A program made the position numbers and the translations under genes. DNA of 64,000 nt from Hanleya hanleyi (lineage: Eukaryota > Mollusca > Polyplacophora > Lepidopleurida > Hanleyidae), in contig JAVTVY010047966.1 of the NCBI GenBank assembly GCA_036873755.1, positions 161,849 through 225,848 of the forward strand. Reading direction: 5' to 3'. Numbering within the stretch: position 1 is the stretch's first letter; each line of letters opens with the position of its first letter. The notes under the pieces are model-generated. The model had not been told where the DNA came from. It worked only from the letters and a program-made list of their open reading frames with translations, and searched no databases. Positions 18,201 through 31,215 of the stretch are shown here, one piece after another.

Positions 18201-20778
18201 GACAGACATTCGATAGAGCGAATATTTGTATCTTGCTCTCATTTCATTGACAGACAGTGGACAAAGTGAATATTTGTACAGCTTGTCCCTACTTCAGTGA
18301 ACGACATAGAATAAAGTGAATATTTTTATTATTACGCCAGTTCATTGACAGTGCCAATATGTATAGAGATTGTCCCTTGTTCAATGAAAGACATTGAACA
18401 AAGTGAGTAAAGCTTGTTCGTAGTTCATTGACAGACAGCGGACACAAGAATATTGGTACAGAGTGTCCCTAGCCCAAAGAAAGACATGGGACAGACTGAA
18501 TATTTGTATAGCTTCCCTCAAATTCATTGACCGACGTTATATGTCTGTATAGCAAGCGTCAGATTTGACATTAATATTCCGTCGCCGTTCATAAAATAAA
18601 TTCCGCGTCATATTTCGTTTGACAGTTAGTACCAATCCCAAATGTGTGTGATATGAACTTAATAAAACACAAGACAGTTTCCTACAAGAGAGAAGCGGTC
18701 AACAGGTTTCCATGATGTCAGCCAGACATACGATCCTAATCACTGACAATTATTCTTCATTCAAATGCATTCCAAGTCATTTCCAGATCATATAGCTCAC
18801 TCACGCTTCCGTTGTGCCTGCTTATTTGAACTCCAGATATATATAGGTTGTGCTTTATGATAACCGACAATGGATACCATGAACATTTGTGCAGGTTGTC
18901 CCAGTCTTCCTTGACAGATTACTGACTAACTGAACAGTTGTACATAGGAATTTGCTCCTAATTCATTGAAGGACATTGGATGAAGCGTATTTTTGTGTAG
19001 CTTCCTCCTAATTCATTTACAGACGTTGGCAGACAAGCAGCTTGTCCTTCGTGAGATTAGCCAATGGATGCAGTGAACATCTGTACACGTTTTCCTGGAC
19101 TTCCTTGACATGTTACAATACAGTTACTTTCTTCTAATTCATTGACAGACAACGCACGAAATGACTATGTTTTATAATTAACCGTTGTACAGCTCTCCCC
19201 TAGAGATCATTCCTAGGTTACCGTTGTACAGCTCTCCCCTAGAGATCATTCCTAGGTTACCGTTGTACAGCTCTCCCCTAGAGATCATTCCTAGGTTACC
19301 GTTGTACAGCTCTCCCCTAGAGATCATTCCTAGGTTACCGTTGTACAGCTCTCCCCTAGAGCTCATTCCTAGGTTACCGTTGTACAGCTCTCCCCTAGAG
19401 ATCATTCCTAGGTTACCGTTGTACAGCTCTCCCCTAGAGATCATTCCTAGGTTACCGTTGTACAGCTCCCCTAGAGATCATTCCTAGGTTACCGTTGTAC
19501 AGCTCTCCCCTAGAGATCATTCCTAGGTTACCGTTGTACAGCTCTCCCCTAGAGATCATTCCTAGGTTACCGTTGTACAGCTCTCCCCTAGAGATCATTC
19601 CTAGGTTACCGTTGTACAGCTCTCCCCTAGAGATCATTCCTAGGTTACCGTTGTACAGCTCCCCCCTAGAGATCATTCCTAGGTTACCGTTGTACAGCTC
19701 CCCCCTAGAGATCATTCCTAGGCGATTAACCAAGATAAGATTTCTTTAGACTTCGGTATTCATCAACAGGAATAGGCAAAGCACCACTTGTATTACACGA
19801 CTTGTATAGGTTGTCACCAGATTGCACATTTTCATCGCGCGCACTATCTATGTGCAAAGTGAACAGTGGTATCGCTTGAATGGGCAGTGAACATTTGTAT
19901 AGGTTGGCTCAGTTCTCCGTGACAGACTATATATTATATTATAATAATAATATAAACAATCCGGTAAGCCACACCTGACAATAATAATATAAACAATCCG
20001 GTAAGCCACACCTGACAATAATAATATAAACAATCCGGTAAGCCACACCTGTACATTAATGGTTGTAGCTCAGACGAGTCTGAAGCTTGTACTAGGAATT
20101 GTGGGTACGGCTTACGTTTAGTCAGTTTTATTATATAACAGTATTAATAAATATTTGTATTCAGTAACTTGCCTCTACATAGTTAATTGACATATGTTGG
20201 AGGGGGTGAATATTTGCACAGTTTGAACAGTGTTCCTTGAAGACAACGAACAAAATGAACATTTGCATAATTTGCCCTTAATATGCGTACTACCGAAGCG
20301 TTACTGAATACCGTCAGCAACCGTTTTTTTTTTTACAAATAATTGCCCCCTCATAAAAGAACACTTTTTGGTAGACTTTGTTCAGAGTAAGAATGCAACG
20401 AAAGATTAAATCTGTCAACATTTTTCCATGATGTCAAAGACATAATCTTACCATTGTCACGTACTATTTATCAAAATGATAAGCCATTATCTAAGCTGTC
20501 AATGTATCCCGGTAACACTTTGGTCGTGGTTGTTCTTTCGGAAAGCAAGAACATCATACTCACCATTTCCATTCTCCTCCCCGTTTCTTCCTCAGTGTAA
20601 TCCCTGTTTCTATGACGAGAAGGACAAGTGTGGCCACAAGACACCAATACCACGGCTGGTTCTTTGTAGCTGTCACTCGCCAGATACACACAAACCCATG
20701 CATCGCGAACATCAGGCGAGTCAAGAGGGCTTTGGTTATACGAAATGCCTGTACGGTTCTTCTGATACACGAAGGCAT
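10179..20778 (-). CDS. TMEM26: TMEM26-like multipass membrane protein, three coding exons
   Basis: Exons on the minus strand are 20778-20564, 14863-14707 and 12248-10179, with donors GTGAGT and GTAGAA and acceptors CCGCAG and TTTCAG. Phases fit exactly (2, then 0), giving 813 residues. The exon 1/exon 2 junction recreates the KW-F motif seen in vertebrate TMEM26, followed by PSVFLYL. Exon 3 has VGRWLLP, ITREQLSQLLL, AADI, LQDGPFLVLRMIL and AKN.LV.LLQLYRLVVL, all TMEM26 signatures, with about eight hydrophobic segments overall. Vertebrate TMEM26 is about 370 residues. This protein adds roughly 480 residues of charged, Lys/Ser-rich cytoplasmic tail. The start is the first ATG after two in-frame stops. 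The function of TMEM26 is poorly known. The introns are loaded with repeats but the coding sequence is clean. Confidence 0.88.
12249..14706 (-). other. TMEM26-like intron 2
   Basis: No additional coding exon seen. It contains a dispersed repeat fragment at about 14073-14200 of the family found at 36065, 39763 and 49935. Confidence 0.6.
14073..14200. repeat. Fragment of the GGTTTGTGACC repeat family
   Basis: Shares AAAATGGTGGGGAATGTATG and GCGAATATTAGGGAATATAG with the 445-bp copies at 36065-36509 and 39763-40208. Both ends are missing. Confidence 0.75.
14707..14863 (-). CDS. TMEM26-like gene, exon 2
   Basis: 157 bases between CCGCAG and GTAGAA. It codes FCPSVFLYLASTLPAIWFLE and a short charged loop, matching the second membrane segment of TMEM26. 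Too short for a simple ORF scan; found by matching phase and family pattern. Confidence 0.85.
16890..17060. repeat. Dispersed repeat, copy A
   Basis: Contains TTCTTGGACGTAACCCTAGT and GGGAGCTGTGATGACA. A second copy lies at 42880-43030, just ahead of a LINE 3' fragment. Confidence 0.7.
17881..17978. repeat. tRNA-like fold-back with two opposed B-box motifs
   Basis: Left arm AAAATTGATCGAGTCC...GGGATTCGAACC and right arm GGTTCGAATCCCGGACTCGA...AATTTT are inverted copies around a 36-base loop. Each arm carries GGTTCGAATCC, a perfect RNA polymerase III B box, pointing outward on opposite strands. It does not fold as a standard tRNA. Confidence 0.6.
19181..19722. repeat. 39-bp minisatellite, about 14 copies
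   Basis: Unit begins ACCGTTGTACAGCTCTCCCC and ends GATCATTCCTAGGTT. Copies are nearly identical (one is 2 bases short), so the expansion is recent. Open frames on both strands are artefacts of a unit length divisible by three. Confidence 0.97.
19939..20050. repeat. 37-bp tandem repeat, three copies
   Basis: Unit contains ATAATAATATAAACAATCCG and TAAGCCACACCTG, repeated three times without change. Confidence 0.9.
20564..20778 (-). CDS. TMEM26-like gene, exon 1
   Basis: Starts at the first ATG after two consecutive in-frame stops. It codes the first membrane segments: ALLTRLMFAMHGFVCIWRV then WYWCLVATLVLLVIETGITL and KKRGGEWKW, which lines up with the N-terminus of vertebrate TMEM26. It ends with donor GTGAGT in phase 2, matching exon 2. 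Confidence 0.87.
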
Positions 20779-23700
20779 TCTAAGGAATTTGGAATCTGCT
20801 ATTGGATATATTTATTAGGTTGTCTGACATGTTGTCGTTCAAACTTCATTCCAATGGTATGCAGGCACCAATATGCGACGAAAAGTCTTCGAATTCTTCA
20901 AATATATTAATTGATTCTCTGATTTCAGTTGACTCATTTTGAGTTCATTATACCTCTTTGTTCGAGAATCACTAACATAAATTGAATTTCCAGTCCAGTT
21001 AACAATGAAATTAGTATCCTGGTGTTGAATCAATCCTTACGTCTTCTTCAGATGAAATTCCAAGCGTATCTGAAGTATATGTGTTTCCGACATTCAGATC
21101 AAATTTGATCGCCGAATTAATCGATTTCGGTTCAGTTGTGGTTTCATGTGCCTTTCCCACAAAATCGTGGATTGACGCCAAATCTTGTTGATCACACTAG
21201 TTTGCTAGAATTCATTTTTTATACGTTGAGAACTTGGACAGAAATATCACAAATTCAGAAATCGAAATCCAAACTTTGGTTACATCCAATAAAAATCTCA
21301 TCAATGAAAAAGACAGTTATTAATCGAGAACAAGTCGCTCTCAGTAACACCTAGAAGACATCCATAGCGAGTAATACCAGGTACACTGGATTCTTTACTT
21401 GCCCATCTTGTAATGATGCAACCCCGTCAGCACTGTTTCGACAAATGTGATTCCAGGAAGGAATATAATCGCCCGACATCGAACGTGGTTTAATCCCCAA
21501 ATTTCACATACTGACATTATAACCCCGTTAATGTTTGAGGATCGTGTCAAATTTTCTGGTTATCCATTAATGATAATTACAGTACAATAAACACTCGTTC
21601 ACTGAACTTCAGTCAGATTGCATTTGGGAAGGAGGAGATCAGAACAGTTAGCCAAGCACAGATATAAGAACAAGACCAATGCATCGATTAATCATATCGT
21701 ATGTTATTTATGATCGTATGATTGTAACTTCTTTATTTAGCGCAGCCCATTCGACTGTTTAAATTGTGCATACTCTCAATGAAAATAAAAAAAAGACAAC
21801 ACAGATGAAGTTTCTGTTTGTTCAGGATCATATACCATTTTATAAAAAAAATCAATCAATCGGGGAATTGCAAATGAGTTGCAACTTTGTAGTGGGTTCG
21901 TTGTGGGGAGGGGAGAGGAGAGAGAGTGGGGGGGGGGGCACACGAATTGAAAATGGTTTCTTTAAACAACTGTCTCAAGTGTGGTAAACAAAATCACTGT
22001 GAAATTAGTAGCTCTGTTGAAGACGTTTGGCTACATCGCAACGTCAGCCAATGAATTCATTACATCCACAGAACCAGTTTTACGTTATTCATTTCAACTT
22101 GTGTCAAGGACTCATTTTGAATCTATTGAGATTAGTTTTCGAGTCCATTTCATCATAACACAGAGAATGTTGTCCACCTGTCATTATTATTACAGCGGCA
22201 TACAACATGAGAGAGTTTACCGGGACTACACTAATCCTCAGTGACACCTTGTTCATTGTATCCGCATCGGTACAGCTACTGATGCGCTTATAATCCCTGT
22301 CCTTGCGCTTTGCTGTCTCTTCTCTTTGTGTTTTGTTCGATATCTTTGAACATTTCAAAGAATCGGCAAGGGTGAAATAAACGGTTTATGCATGAAATTG
22401 CGAGAGAACAAAATTGTATAATTGCTCCTCTCTCGGCCCCTCTTGTACAGATCGACTTGCAAATCCCTGAGAAAAGTGACCAACTACCCAGCGACACAAA
22501 CACCAAGGTACATGATCATATCTCAAAGTGTTACCCTCCCCAAAACACGAAACTCTACAAACTGTTCTACTTCTTTGTGATACAGCTCAAACACACTGAG
22601 AACCACAGATGGGCCAGATCTGAAACAGCATGCGGATGACGACAACATGAATGAAACACCGCCCTGACCACAGGAAGAGAACGTTCGAAAACAGAATACT
22701 TAACCCTAAACAGCGCCAAACGCGTTACCCCTGTGATGTCAACGAACTGACGGTTGTTTAAAATATTATCCTTTGACTTTCACGCAAAATATGACGTAGC
22801 CCGCCATCTTGTACCCCGATACACACTCCAAGAACTGTTACAGGCACCGATTTCTGGACGAATCAGCCCAGTTCTCAATGTCATGGTTAGGGAGATGGTT
22901 GGGCGCGAAAAATACCCCCTCCCGGCGTCGAACTTCTTGTTTTTTTCCTAGGTTGGGCATCACCGTACTGGCCTCTCTAATAAGTGGGCATAGAAGACGG
23001 CCCCCTCTGGAGAAATCCTGACGACGTCCATGTTTCTGCTAGTTTTTTTTTCTGAACAGCTTTGTTCGTGCGAATGGGTACAAAGACAAAGGAATACTTC
23101 ACGTGATTACAAGTGCAATGAACGTAACACACAATCTGATAAAAATAAACCGACGAATTGTACATAGACGATATCCTCCTCTCGATTATTTTTGTATCTC
23201 CATTTGCTCTTTTTTGTTATTTGTTTATTATGAAATATAGCGCTTATAAAGATCTTAACCGAACTATGCTTAGTTGGTTCGTTGTGATATGACTTTTGAA
23301 AGCGACGTTAAATCCTACTCACTCGCTCACTCATTAAGAAATGTATCATGAAAATTAAATATAGCATTGAGTGGATGGGCTGCGAAATCCGCATGAGAAG
23401 TGGACTTTAAACTAAAATTTCAAACAAAATTAAATCAGCCGATCGTGCCGATAACAAAATCTGGCTGTAGCACGTACCGGGCATGCGTGAAAAATTGACC
23501 GCGTTCCACGGTTTTGACATGCTCGCTAACTGTCAAACGGGGTCTTTCGATTAGCGACGCGGAAATTCTTTGTGGACGACGGCTGAATATCGTACCTCGG
23601 ATCTGACGCCTACATTCCACAGAGCTTCACCACATATAGCTGACCTAGCTCAAAACGTGAACAGACCATATCATGGAGTTTATTCACAAAATGGCTTTAG

Positions 23701-24372
23701 TTTCTGAATAACAGGCTTACCAACGGTGTGTCGGTAGTGCATGTTTTAATAACTTTTGTTAATTATCATCGGCTATATAAGTTTATCCTCAAATATTTAC
23801 TTAATCGATCAAACGATCAGTATTTCTCAGTAATCTATTTACGAATTAGGAATCGTTCAGCTTTGCAATGGCATTGTATTAATATTTGATCATCCTTTAA
23901 CAAGGCATTAACTGTGTAAACTGAATTATGGAAAATAAATTTCTCGAAGGCTTATTCCGTGTTAGGAGTTACTATAAATATACGATTAATTTCAGAAATT
24001 ATATGGCTGATTGTTCTACATTTTGAACGGATTAAGTGGTGAAATAACCCTGTTGAGAAAGTTCACCAGTAGACTTAATCCAGATTAATAATATGTTCTG
24101 GTAAATCTATTCTATTTAGAACAGTTACTGTACGTGTAACCTTGATTTAATCTGATATAGCCGTTAACATAATACTAGCGGACTTCAACTAATCTACATA
24201 ATGTATGATGACACTTTTTACACAGCGCAGCAAGTCAAAAGGATGGGGTAGCACAGCCAAGGAGGCTAACCAACTTTGACATCATAGCCAAGGGAGCTAA
24301 CCTACTCTCAGACATGGAAATCCACGGCCTTAGTGTGAGATTTTTGGACGACCAGGCGTTATTACTGTGGCC
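20779..24372. other. Intergenic region upstream of the TMEM26-like gene
   Basis: No gene recognised over 3.6 kb. A dispersed repeat (about 23205-23335) runs from TATTATGAAATATAGCGC to CACTCGCTCACTCATT, a tail I associate with abalone interspersed repeats. A poly-G run lies at about 21927-21937. The promoter of the TMEM26-like gene should be near 20780-21200 but no clear core element stands out. Confidence 0.5.
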
Positions 24373-24423
24373 TATAGTATGATGGCCGAGAGGGGCCATC
24401 GACCATCGCCCTTGAAACATTTT

Positions 24424-24720
24424 GGGCGATATTGCGATAACGCGATATTGCGATGCGATAACGCGATATTGCGATGCGATAACGCGATAATGCGATGCGA
24501 TAACGCGAAAACGCGATATTGCGATATTGCGATGCGATATTGCGATGCGATAACGCGATATTGCGATGCGATAACGCGAAAACGCGATATTGCGATATTG
24601 CGATAACGCGATATTGCGATGCGATAATGCGATATTGCGATGCGATAACGCGATAACGCGATGCGATAACGCGATAACGCGATAACGCGAAAACGCGATA
24701 TTGCGATATTGCGAAATATC
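24424..24720. repeat. GCGATAAC / GCGATATT short tandem array
   Basis: About 35 short words of 6-9 bases (GCGATAAC, GCGATATT, GCGATGCG) in irregular order. Confidence 0.9.
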
Positions 24721-25280
24721 GCGTTATAATTACGCGATAATGTGCGATATTGTGCGATATTGCGATAATGCGATATATCGCGTTATTTTACCGCGATATT
24801 GTGCGATATTATAGTAATATCGCAATATCGCACAATATCGCACACTATCGCGTTATTTTCTCGAAAATAACGCGATAATGTGCGATATTGTGCGATATTG
24901 CGATATTGCGAAATATCGCGTTATTTTTCCGCGATATTGTGCGATATTATAGCAATATCGCAATATCGCACAATATCGCACACTATCGCGTTATTTTCTC
25001 GAAAATAACGCGATAATGTGCGATATTGTGCGATATTGCGATATTGCGAAATATCGCGTTATTTTTCCGCGATATTGTGCGATATTATAGCAATATCGCA
25101 ATATCGCACAATATCGCACACTATCGCGTTATTTTCGAGAAAATAACGCGATATTGTGCGATATTGTGCGATATTGCGATATTGCGAAATATCGCGTTAT
25201 TTTTCCGCGATATTGTGCGATATTATAGCAATATCGCAATATCGCACAATATCGCACAATATCGCGTTATTTTCCCGCGA
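24720..25280. repeat. Palindromic ~130-bp tandem array of CGATATTG words
   Basis: About four units, each itself a near-palindrome built from AAATATCGCGTTATTTT, CAATATCGCAATATCGCA and their complements. Confidence 0.9.
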
Positions 25281-25439
25281 TGCTTGAGCGGATAGCCATG
25301 AAGACAACTCTGTCAATTCCGTTGGCCCAATTCCTGGTTATCTCCCCTGATTCGAATATTTCGAAATAGGTACGAATTTCGCTCCAGTTACTTGATCAAA
25401 CAAAACTATGCGCCAAAAAATTATATTTATTGATTTTTA

Positions 25440-25640
25440 ATTGTTTTCATCGTATCATCGTACCATCTTATCATCGTACCATCCTATCATCGTACCATAG
25501 CATCATCGTACCATAATACCATCGAGTCATCGTACCATCGTATCATCATACCATCGTACCATCGTATCATCGTATCATCGTACCATCCTATCATCGCACC
25601 ATAGCATCATCGTACCATCGTGTCATCGCACCATCGTGCT
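25440..25640. repeat. CATCGTAYCATCGTACC decamer array, left arm
   Basis: About 20 copies of a 9-10 base word (CATCGTACCAT). The inverted partner is at 31765-31970. Confidence 0.9.
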
Positions 25641-26164
25641 ATATTTGTTTAAATACCCACCGTTATGTACCGTTGAGGGATGGAGATGTCTTTCAGCACA
25701 GCGACTCGTTATGGTTCTTACATGAGCGAGGAGATTAACTATTCTTTACTCACTCGATTTTCCCCACACACTAGTCACTATCACCTGATTAACTAAATAA
25801 AAAAGCTAGAAAGGCCCTAAGAAGCCCTGGTAGTATTAAAAGCGTAAATTCGTGTCTATTTGGCTGCAGACTGAGCCGCAGTCAGGACGCGTAAAGGCCA
25901 AAGAAGGTCGCATCCTGTTCGGAATGGGCCGTGTAAGGGCATAGTGAAACACTCGTAGGAGAGCATCCGTCTGGATGGGTGAGTGGTGAAAGAAAGGCTA
26001 TGACGCGCATGCACAGACAGAGAATAGTGAGAAATTAGCATTGTATGCACGGTTTAGGGTAGAGATATGCCGATGGGGCTGAGTGAATGAGTGAGTGAGT
26101 GTGAGTGAGGAGGAGGAATGGGGATGAGTGAGTGAGTGAGTGATCATATAAAGTCGTTGGTAAA

Positions 26165-28465
26165 CCATTAGCCTCAAGTTGTATCTAAACATGAGTGGCA
26201 TCCCATTGAAGCTCTTATCCGGTAGAGACACACTGGAAGTGATATATGCATGCGCACTGAGGAGTGGTAGAGAAAGGGGAGTTTCAGTGGTGCTGACTAT
26301 GCCCCAAACACGTCAAGGTTATATGCATAGCAATACATTTTCTTTATTTCATTCGATAATTTTTTTTACACGATGTATTTTTTCTATTTCTATTCGAAGC
26401 AGTTGTAAAATATATGTGCAATAATTGCATTGTGGGTAATACCTAACCCCGCCTATTTGAATATGTAACGAGGTTTTTCATTGGCTATTGGGAAATCGAC
26501 GGCGAAAATGGCGGCATATTTGACAGTCGGTTTGCCTCGTCTTTGGCTGTCGATGTCGTCTTTGATAATGTTTGTCTTGTGTTTGTCTTCATTCTTAGTG
26601 CCAAATCACAAACAAACGATTTGAATGTAGGTAAACTGACCAAAGAGAGAGTGAAGGCAAACCGACACATATCTCAAATATGCCGCCATTTTCGCCATCC
26701 ATTTCTCAATAGCCAACGAAAAGCTTCGTCACATATCCAAATAGGCGGGGTTAGGTATTACCCACAATGCAATCATTGCACATTTATTTTACATCTCCTT
26801 CGAATAAGAATAAAAAAAACATTGCATAACGTACCTATTTCGAAATGCTCGAATCAGGGGAGATAACCAGGAATTGGGCCAGCAGAGTTGACAGAGTTGT
26901 CTTCATGGCTATCCGCTCTCGCATCGCGCAATTATAACGCGATATTGTGCGATATTGCGATATTGCGAAATATCGCGTTATTTTTCCGCGATATTGTGCG
27001 ATATTATAGCAATATCGCAATATCGCACAATATCGCACACTATCGCGTTATTTTCGAGAAAATAACGCGATAATGTGCGATATTGCGAAATATCGCGTTA
27101 TTTTTCCGCGATATTGTGCGATATTATAGCAATATCGCAATATCGCACAATATCGCACACTATCGCGTTATTTTTGAGAAAATAACGCGATAATGTGCGA
27201 TATTGTGCGATATTGCGATATTGCGAAATATCGCGTTATTTTTCCGCGATATTGTGCGATATTATAGCAATATCGCAATATCGCACAATATCGCACACTA
27301 TCGCGTTATTTTCTGGAAAATAACGCGATATTGTGCGATATTGTGCGATATTGCGATATTGCGAAATATCGCGTTATTTTTCCGCGATATTGTGCGATAT
27401 TATAGCAATATCGCAATATCGCACAATATCGCACACTATCGCGTTATTTTCTGGAAAATAACGCGATATTGTGCGATATTGCGAAATATCGCGTTATTTT
27501 TCCGCGATATTGTGCGATATTATAGCAACATCGCAATATCGCACAATATCGCACACTATCGCGTTATTTTCGAGAAAATAACGCGATAGTGTGCGATATT
27601 GTGCGATATTGCGATAATATCGCACAATATCGCGGAAAAATAACGCGATCGCAATATCGCAATATCGCACAATATCGCACAATATCTCGTTATAATTGCG
27701 CGATGCGAGAGCGGATGGTCATGAAGACAACTCTGCCAACTCTGCTGGCCCAATTACTGGTTATCTCCCCTGATTCGAACATTTCGAAATAGGTACGTTA
27801 TGCAATGTTTTTTTTTATTCTTATTCGGAGATGTAAAATAAATGTGCAATAATTGCATTGTGGGTAATACCTAACCCCGCCTATTTGGATATGTGACGAA
27901 GCTTTTCGTTGGCTATTGAGAAATGGATGGCGAAAATGGCGGCATATTTGAGATATGTGTCGGTTTGCCTTCACTCTCTCTTTGGTCAGTTTCCCTACAT
28001 TCAAATCGTTTGTTTGTGAATTGGCACTAAGAATGAAGACAAACACAAGACAAACATTATCAAAGACGACATCGACAGCCAAAGACGAGGCAAACCGACT
28101 GTCAAATATGCCGCCATTTTCGCCGTCGATTTCCCAATAGCCAATGAAAAACCTCGTTACATATTCAAATAGGTGGGGTTAGGTATTACCCACAATGCAA
28201 TTATTGCACATATATTTTACAACTGCTTCGAATAGAAATAAAAAAAATACATCGTGTAAAAAAAATTATCGAATGAAATAAAGAAAATGTATTGCTATGC
28301 ATATAACCTTGACGTGTTTGGGGCATAGTCAGCACCACTGAAACTCCCCTTTCTCTACCACTCCTCAGTGCGCATGCATATATCACTTCCAGTGTGTCTC
28401 TACCGGATAAGAGCTTCAATGGGATGCCACTCATGTTTAGATACAACTTGAGGCTAATGGTTTAC
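26165..28465. repeat. Second-level palindrome within the fold-back
   Basis: 26165-26935 reappears inverted at 27705-28460 around a central AT/CG array. Each arm holds a smaller inverted repeat element (about 26415-26790 and 27840-28215) with ~110-bp arms that begin GTGCAATAATTGCATTGTGG. Confidence 0.85.
26935..27705. repeat. Central palindromic CGATATTG array
   Basis: Six or so units of the ~130-bp self-complementary repeat also seen at 24720-25280. Confidence 0.9.
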
Positions 28466-31215
28466 GGTCCGTGTAACCTTGCACAATTGAATTTTCGTTT
28501 TTTGTTTTTGTGTTCTCAAAATCAAAAATTGAAAACTGACCGTCAATTTTCAATTTTCGTTTTTTGTTTTTGTGTTCTCAAAATCAAAAATTGAAATTTG
28601 ACCGTCAATTTTCAATTTTCGTTTTTTGTTTTTGGTTTCTCAAAATGAAAAATTGAAAATTGACCGTCAATTTTCAATTTTCGTTTTTTGTTTTTGTGTT
28701 CTGAAAATCAAAAATTGAAATTTGACCGTCAATTTTCAATTTTTGATTCTGGGATTACAAAAATAAAAAACGAAAATTGATATTTGACAGTCAATTTTCA
28801 ATTTTCGTTTTTCGTTTTGCTTCACGCAAAAATGAAAATCAAATATTGAAAATTGCCTCGACTTGTCCGTTTTTCGTTTTTTGATTTTAACTTTGACGTA
28901 TCTATGTTAAGTTCTCATGTGGACGGGTTATCATGTCACTTCCGGTACGACGAGTAGAATAGAAAACACAAATCGTGTCGTATGAGAGGTGTGGAGCGTG
29001 AGAGGCATGTGGCCCACCAGGCCATCCTCGGGAGCCAGTGTATTGATCGATTTGTTAGGGTATCTATACATTGCCTTGGTTGCATGGTTGCACACGATAG
29101 TTCTGGATAAAAAAAAGATCAAGGGGTATCCTCTAAATCAAACCAATTATTCAACAGGTTCAGCTAGCTCATTACTCCAATTCACTAGCTGGACGGTTTG
29201 AGATGTGACATCGCTGGCATAACTTTGATGTCAGGCTGAAATCGACATCGAGAGTCAAGGCAAAAACCGCCGGCTTGGGATACCGACATGCTAATTCAAA
29301 ATAACCTCGGGGGATGAAATGTTCGAGATTGAGGCAACGACTCAAGAACTCACTCGAATCACCAAAAATGTCCAAGTAAACCCTGTGCGGGGATAGCCTA
29401 TAGTATTGACCCTTCTACGGAGGGCCAATGATAGGCTGATGTAGCAACAACAACATTTTCCCAGTTATACGCCAGATTTTGAAATCGAAAACGATGCCGC
29501 GCTATGTCATCGGTCAACTGAGACAGTCACGTGGTTGTGTATGAAGATTGGGGTGGCTCCTATAAATAGTGATCCAATGAAAATGCTCGTCTTAGTTTGA
29601 AATGGCGGAGTCGAATGACCAATCTCTGAAGGGGAGACAGCTGGAACAGTACACTATCACTGTCTGTTAATATCTTGAATTAACAGAGAGTACTGCAGTC
29701 TATGTGCGGGGATTCACGATTTACCTGGACTTGTGAAGATGCACCAGACAGGTCTGGATATGTGGCATCCCGCTGTTCTCAATGGTTATTGGCCTTGAGG
29801 CCTGAGCCAATCAGAACGCAGTCTTAGATTTTCTCATTTCTAAAAATAGATGTTTAGAGCGCTACAAAAGCGAACAGCATTCATGCAGACAACCGCTATT
29901 TGCTATTGATTTGAAATATAGTATTTATAAAGATACCAACAAAGATTTAATACCAATAAGAGTAAGTATGCAGCCCGTAAACCACCATTTCAAACAAGCA
30001 CACAATCGCCACGTTTGATGTCAGACGTCTGAATGCTTCAACGCTTCAGGTCCAATCTTCATTCTCTATTTTTGGGACCTGGATCGTTGGAGCGTTCAGA
30101 TGCTCGTCAACGTTCAGCGTCAAAAACGCTTCAACGCAAGTGTGGGTGTCAAACGCTTCAACGCATCGACGTGGGAAGTTTCCTTGGGGGTTATGATTAG
30201 GCATCTTCATTTTATCGAGCCAATTTCTACGTTCCCACTTCCAACCTGCCTTGATTCATCTGACCCCTTCAGTGTTCAAAATCCGAGGTGTAAATTTCAT
30301 CTACTAACGACAGAAGAACCAATCAGAGCGTACATCGATTGCGAATGAAGTCACGTTGAGTGACATCATCCTCTATTAGCGGCGTCTTTCCTCCTAATAA
30401 GGTGCCCACTAATTAGGTCAGCCAATCAATAACGCTCTTGTGCGACCCATTTCGAATTTCAAATGTTTTCGAGGTCAGTGACGTCTCGTGTCTATTTATA
30501 AGTTATTTGAACATTGAAGGGGTCCAGATATATCAAAGGAAGTTCGAAGTGGGAACGTAGAAATTGGCTAGATAAAATGAAGATGTGATTAGGGTACCCA
30601 CGTATTTATTATACTACCCTACTTTAATGAAACTCCCATGTGTATCAACCCCGTTGTTCTCCATATAATGCTTCACACCTGCTGCACGATTGCCTACTCG
30701 CTTATGCGCAGTTGGCCCATTTTATTCTAGCTCGAATGCCTGGCTCCAGGGATCTATAGTGTAGTGAAACTCCCACATCTTGCCCCCTACTGTTTTTCCA
30801 TATTATGCTCCACACCTGCCTAAACAACCCGATTTGCGCTTTCCATACTACTCCGCGAACCGAAAGTGACATCATAAGTCTTGCGCGTGCGCAGTTAACA
30901 TTGACGAATCAAAGTTAAAATCAAAAAACGAAAAACGGACAAGTCGAGGCAATTTTCATTATTTGATTTTCATTTTTGGGACAAGTGAAACGAAAAACGA
31001 AAATTGAAAATTGACGGTCAATTTTCAATTTTTGATTTTGAGAAACCAAAAACAAAAAACGAACATTGAAAATTGACGGTCAAATTTCAATTTTTGATTT
31101 TGAGAACACAAAAACAAAAAACGAAAATTGAAAATTGACGGTCAATTTTCAATTTTTGATTTTGAGAACACAAAAACAAAAAACGAAAATTGAATTGTGC
31201 AAGGTTACACGGACC
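28465..31215. repeat. Third-level palindrome with ~62-bp repeat arms
   Basis: Arms 28465-28900 and 30905-31215 are inverted copies made of units such as TCAATTTTCAATTTTCGTTT joined to TTGAGAACACAAAAAC-type words. The 2-kb loop (28900-30905) holds no gene I can support. It has its own smaller inverted pair (about 30180-30290 and 30490-30595) with CCAATTTCTACGTTCCCACT. Confidence 0.8.

Larger units (their letters stand above)
14864..20563 (-). repeat. TMEM26-like intron 1, largely a degenerate ~60-bp satellite
   Basis: From about 15310-15700, 17640-17880, 18010-19160 and 19830-20280 the sequence is built from old units of the form AGCTTGTCCC...TTCATTGACAGACAGTGGACAAAGTGAATATTTGTAT. Into this are set the 39-bp minisatellite, the 37-bp triplet and the tRNA-like fold-back listed separately. 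No exon is recognised inside it. Confidence 0.65.

Noticed and set aside
19178..19749. Four repetitive frames on both strands
   Set aside because: 39-bp minisatellite artefacts.
26485..26866. 107-codon frame repeated inverted at 27798-28082
   Set aside because: It spans a small inverted-repeat element, and its N- and C-parts are complementary arms, so not a protein gene.
24367..27792. Several repetitive frames in the palindromic arrays
   Set aside because: Repeats of CGATATTG words; both strands equally open.
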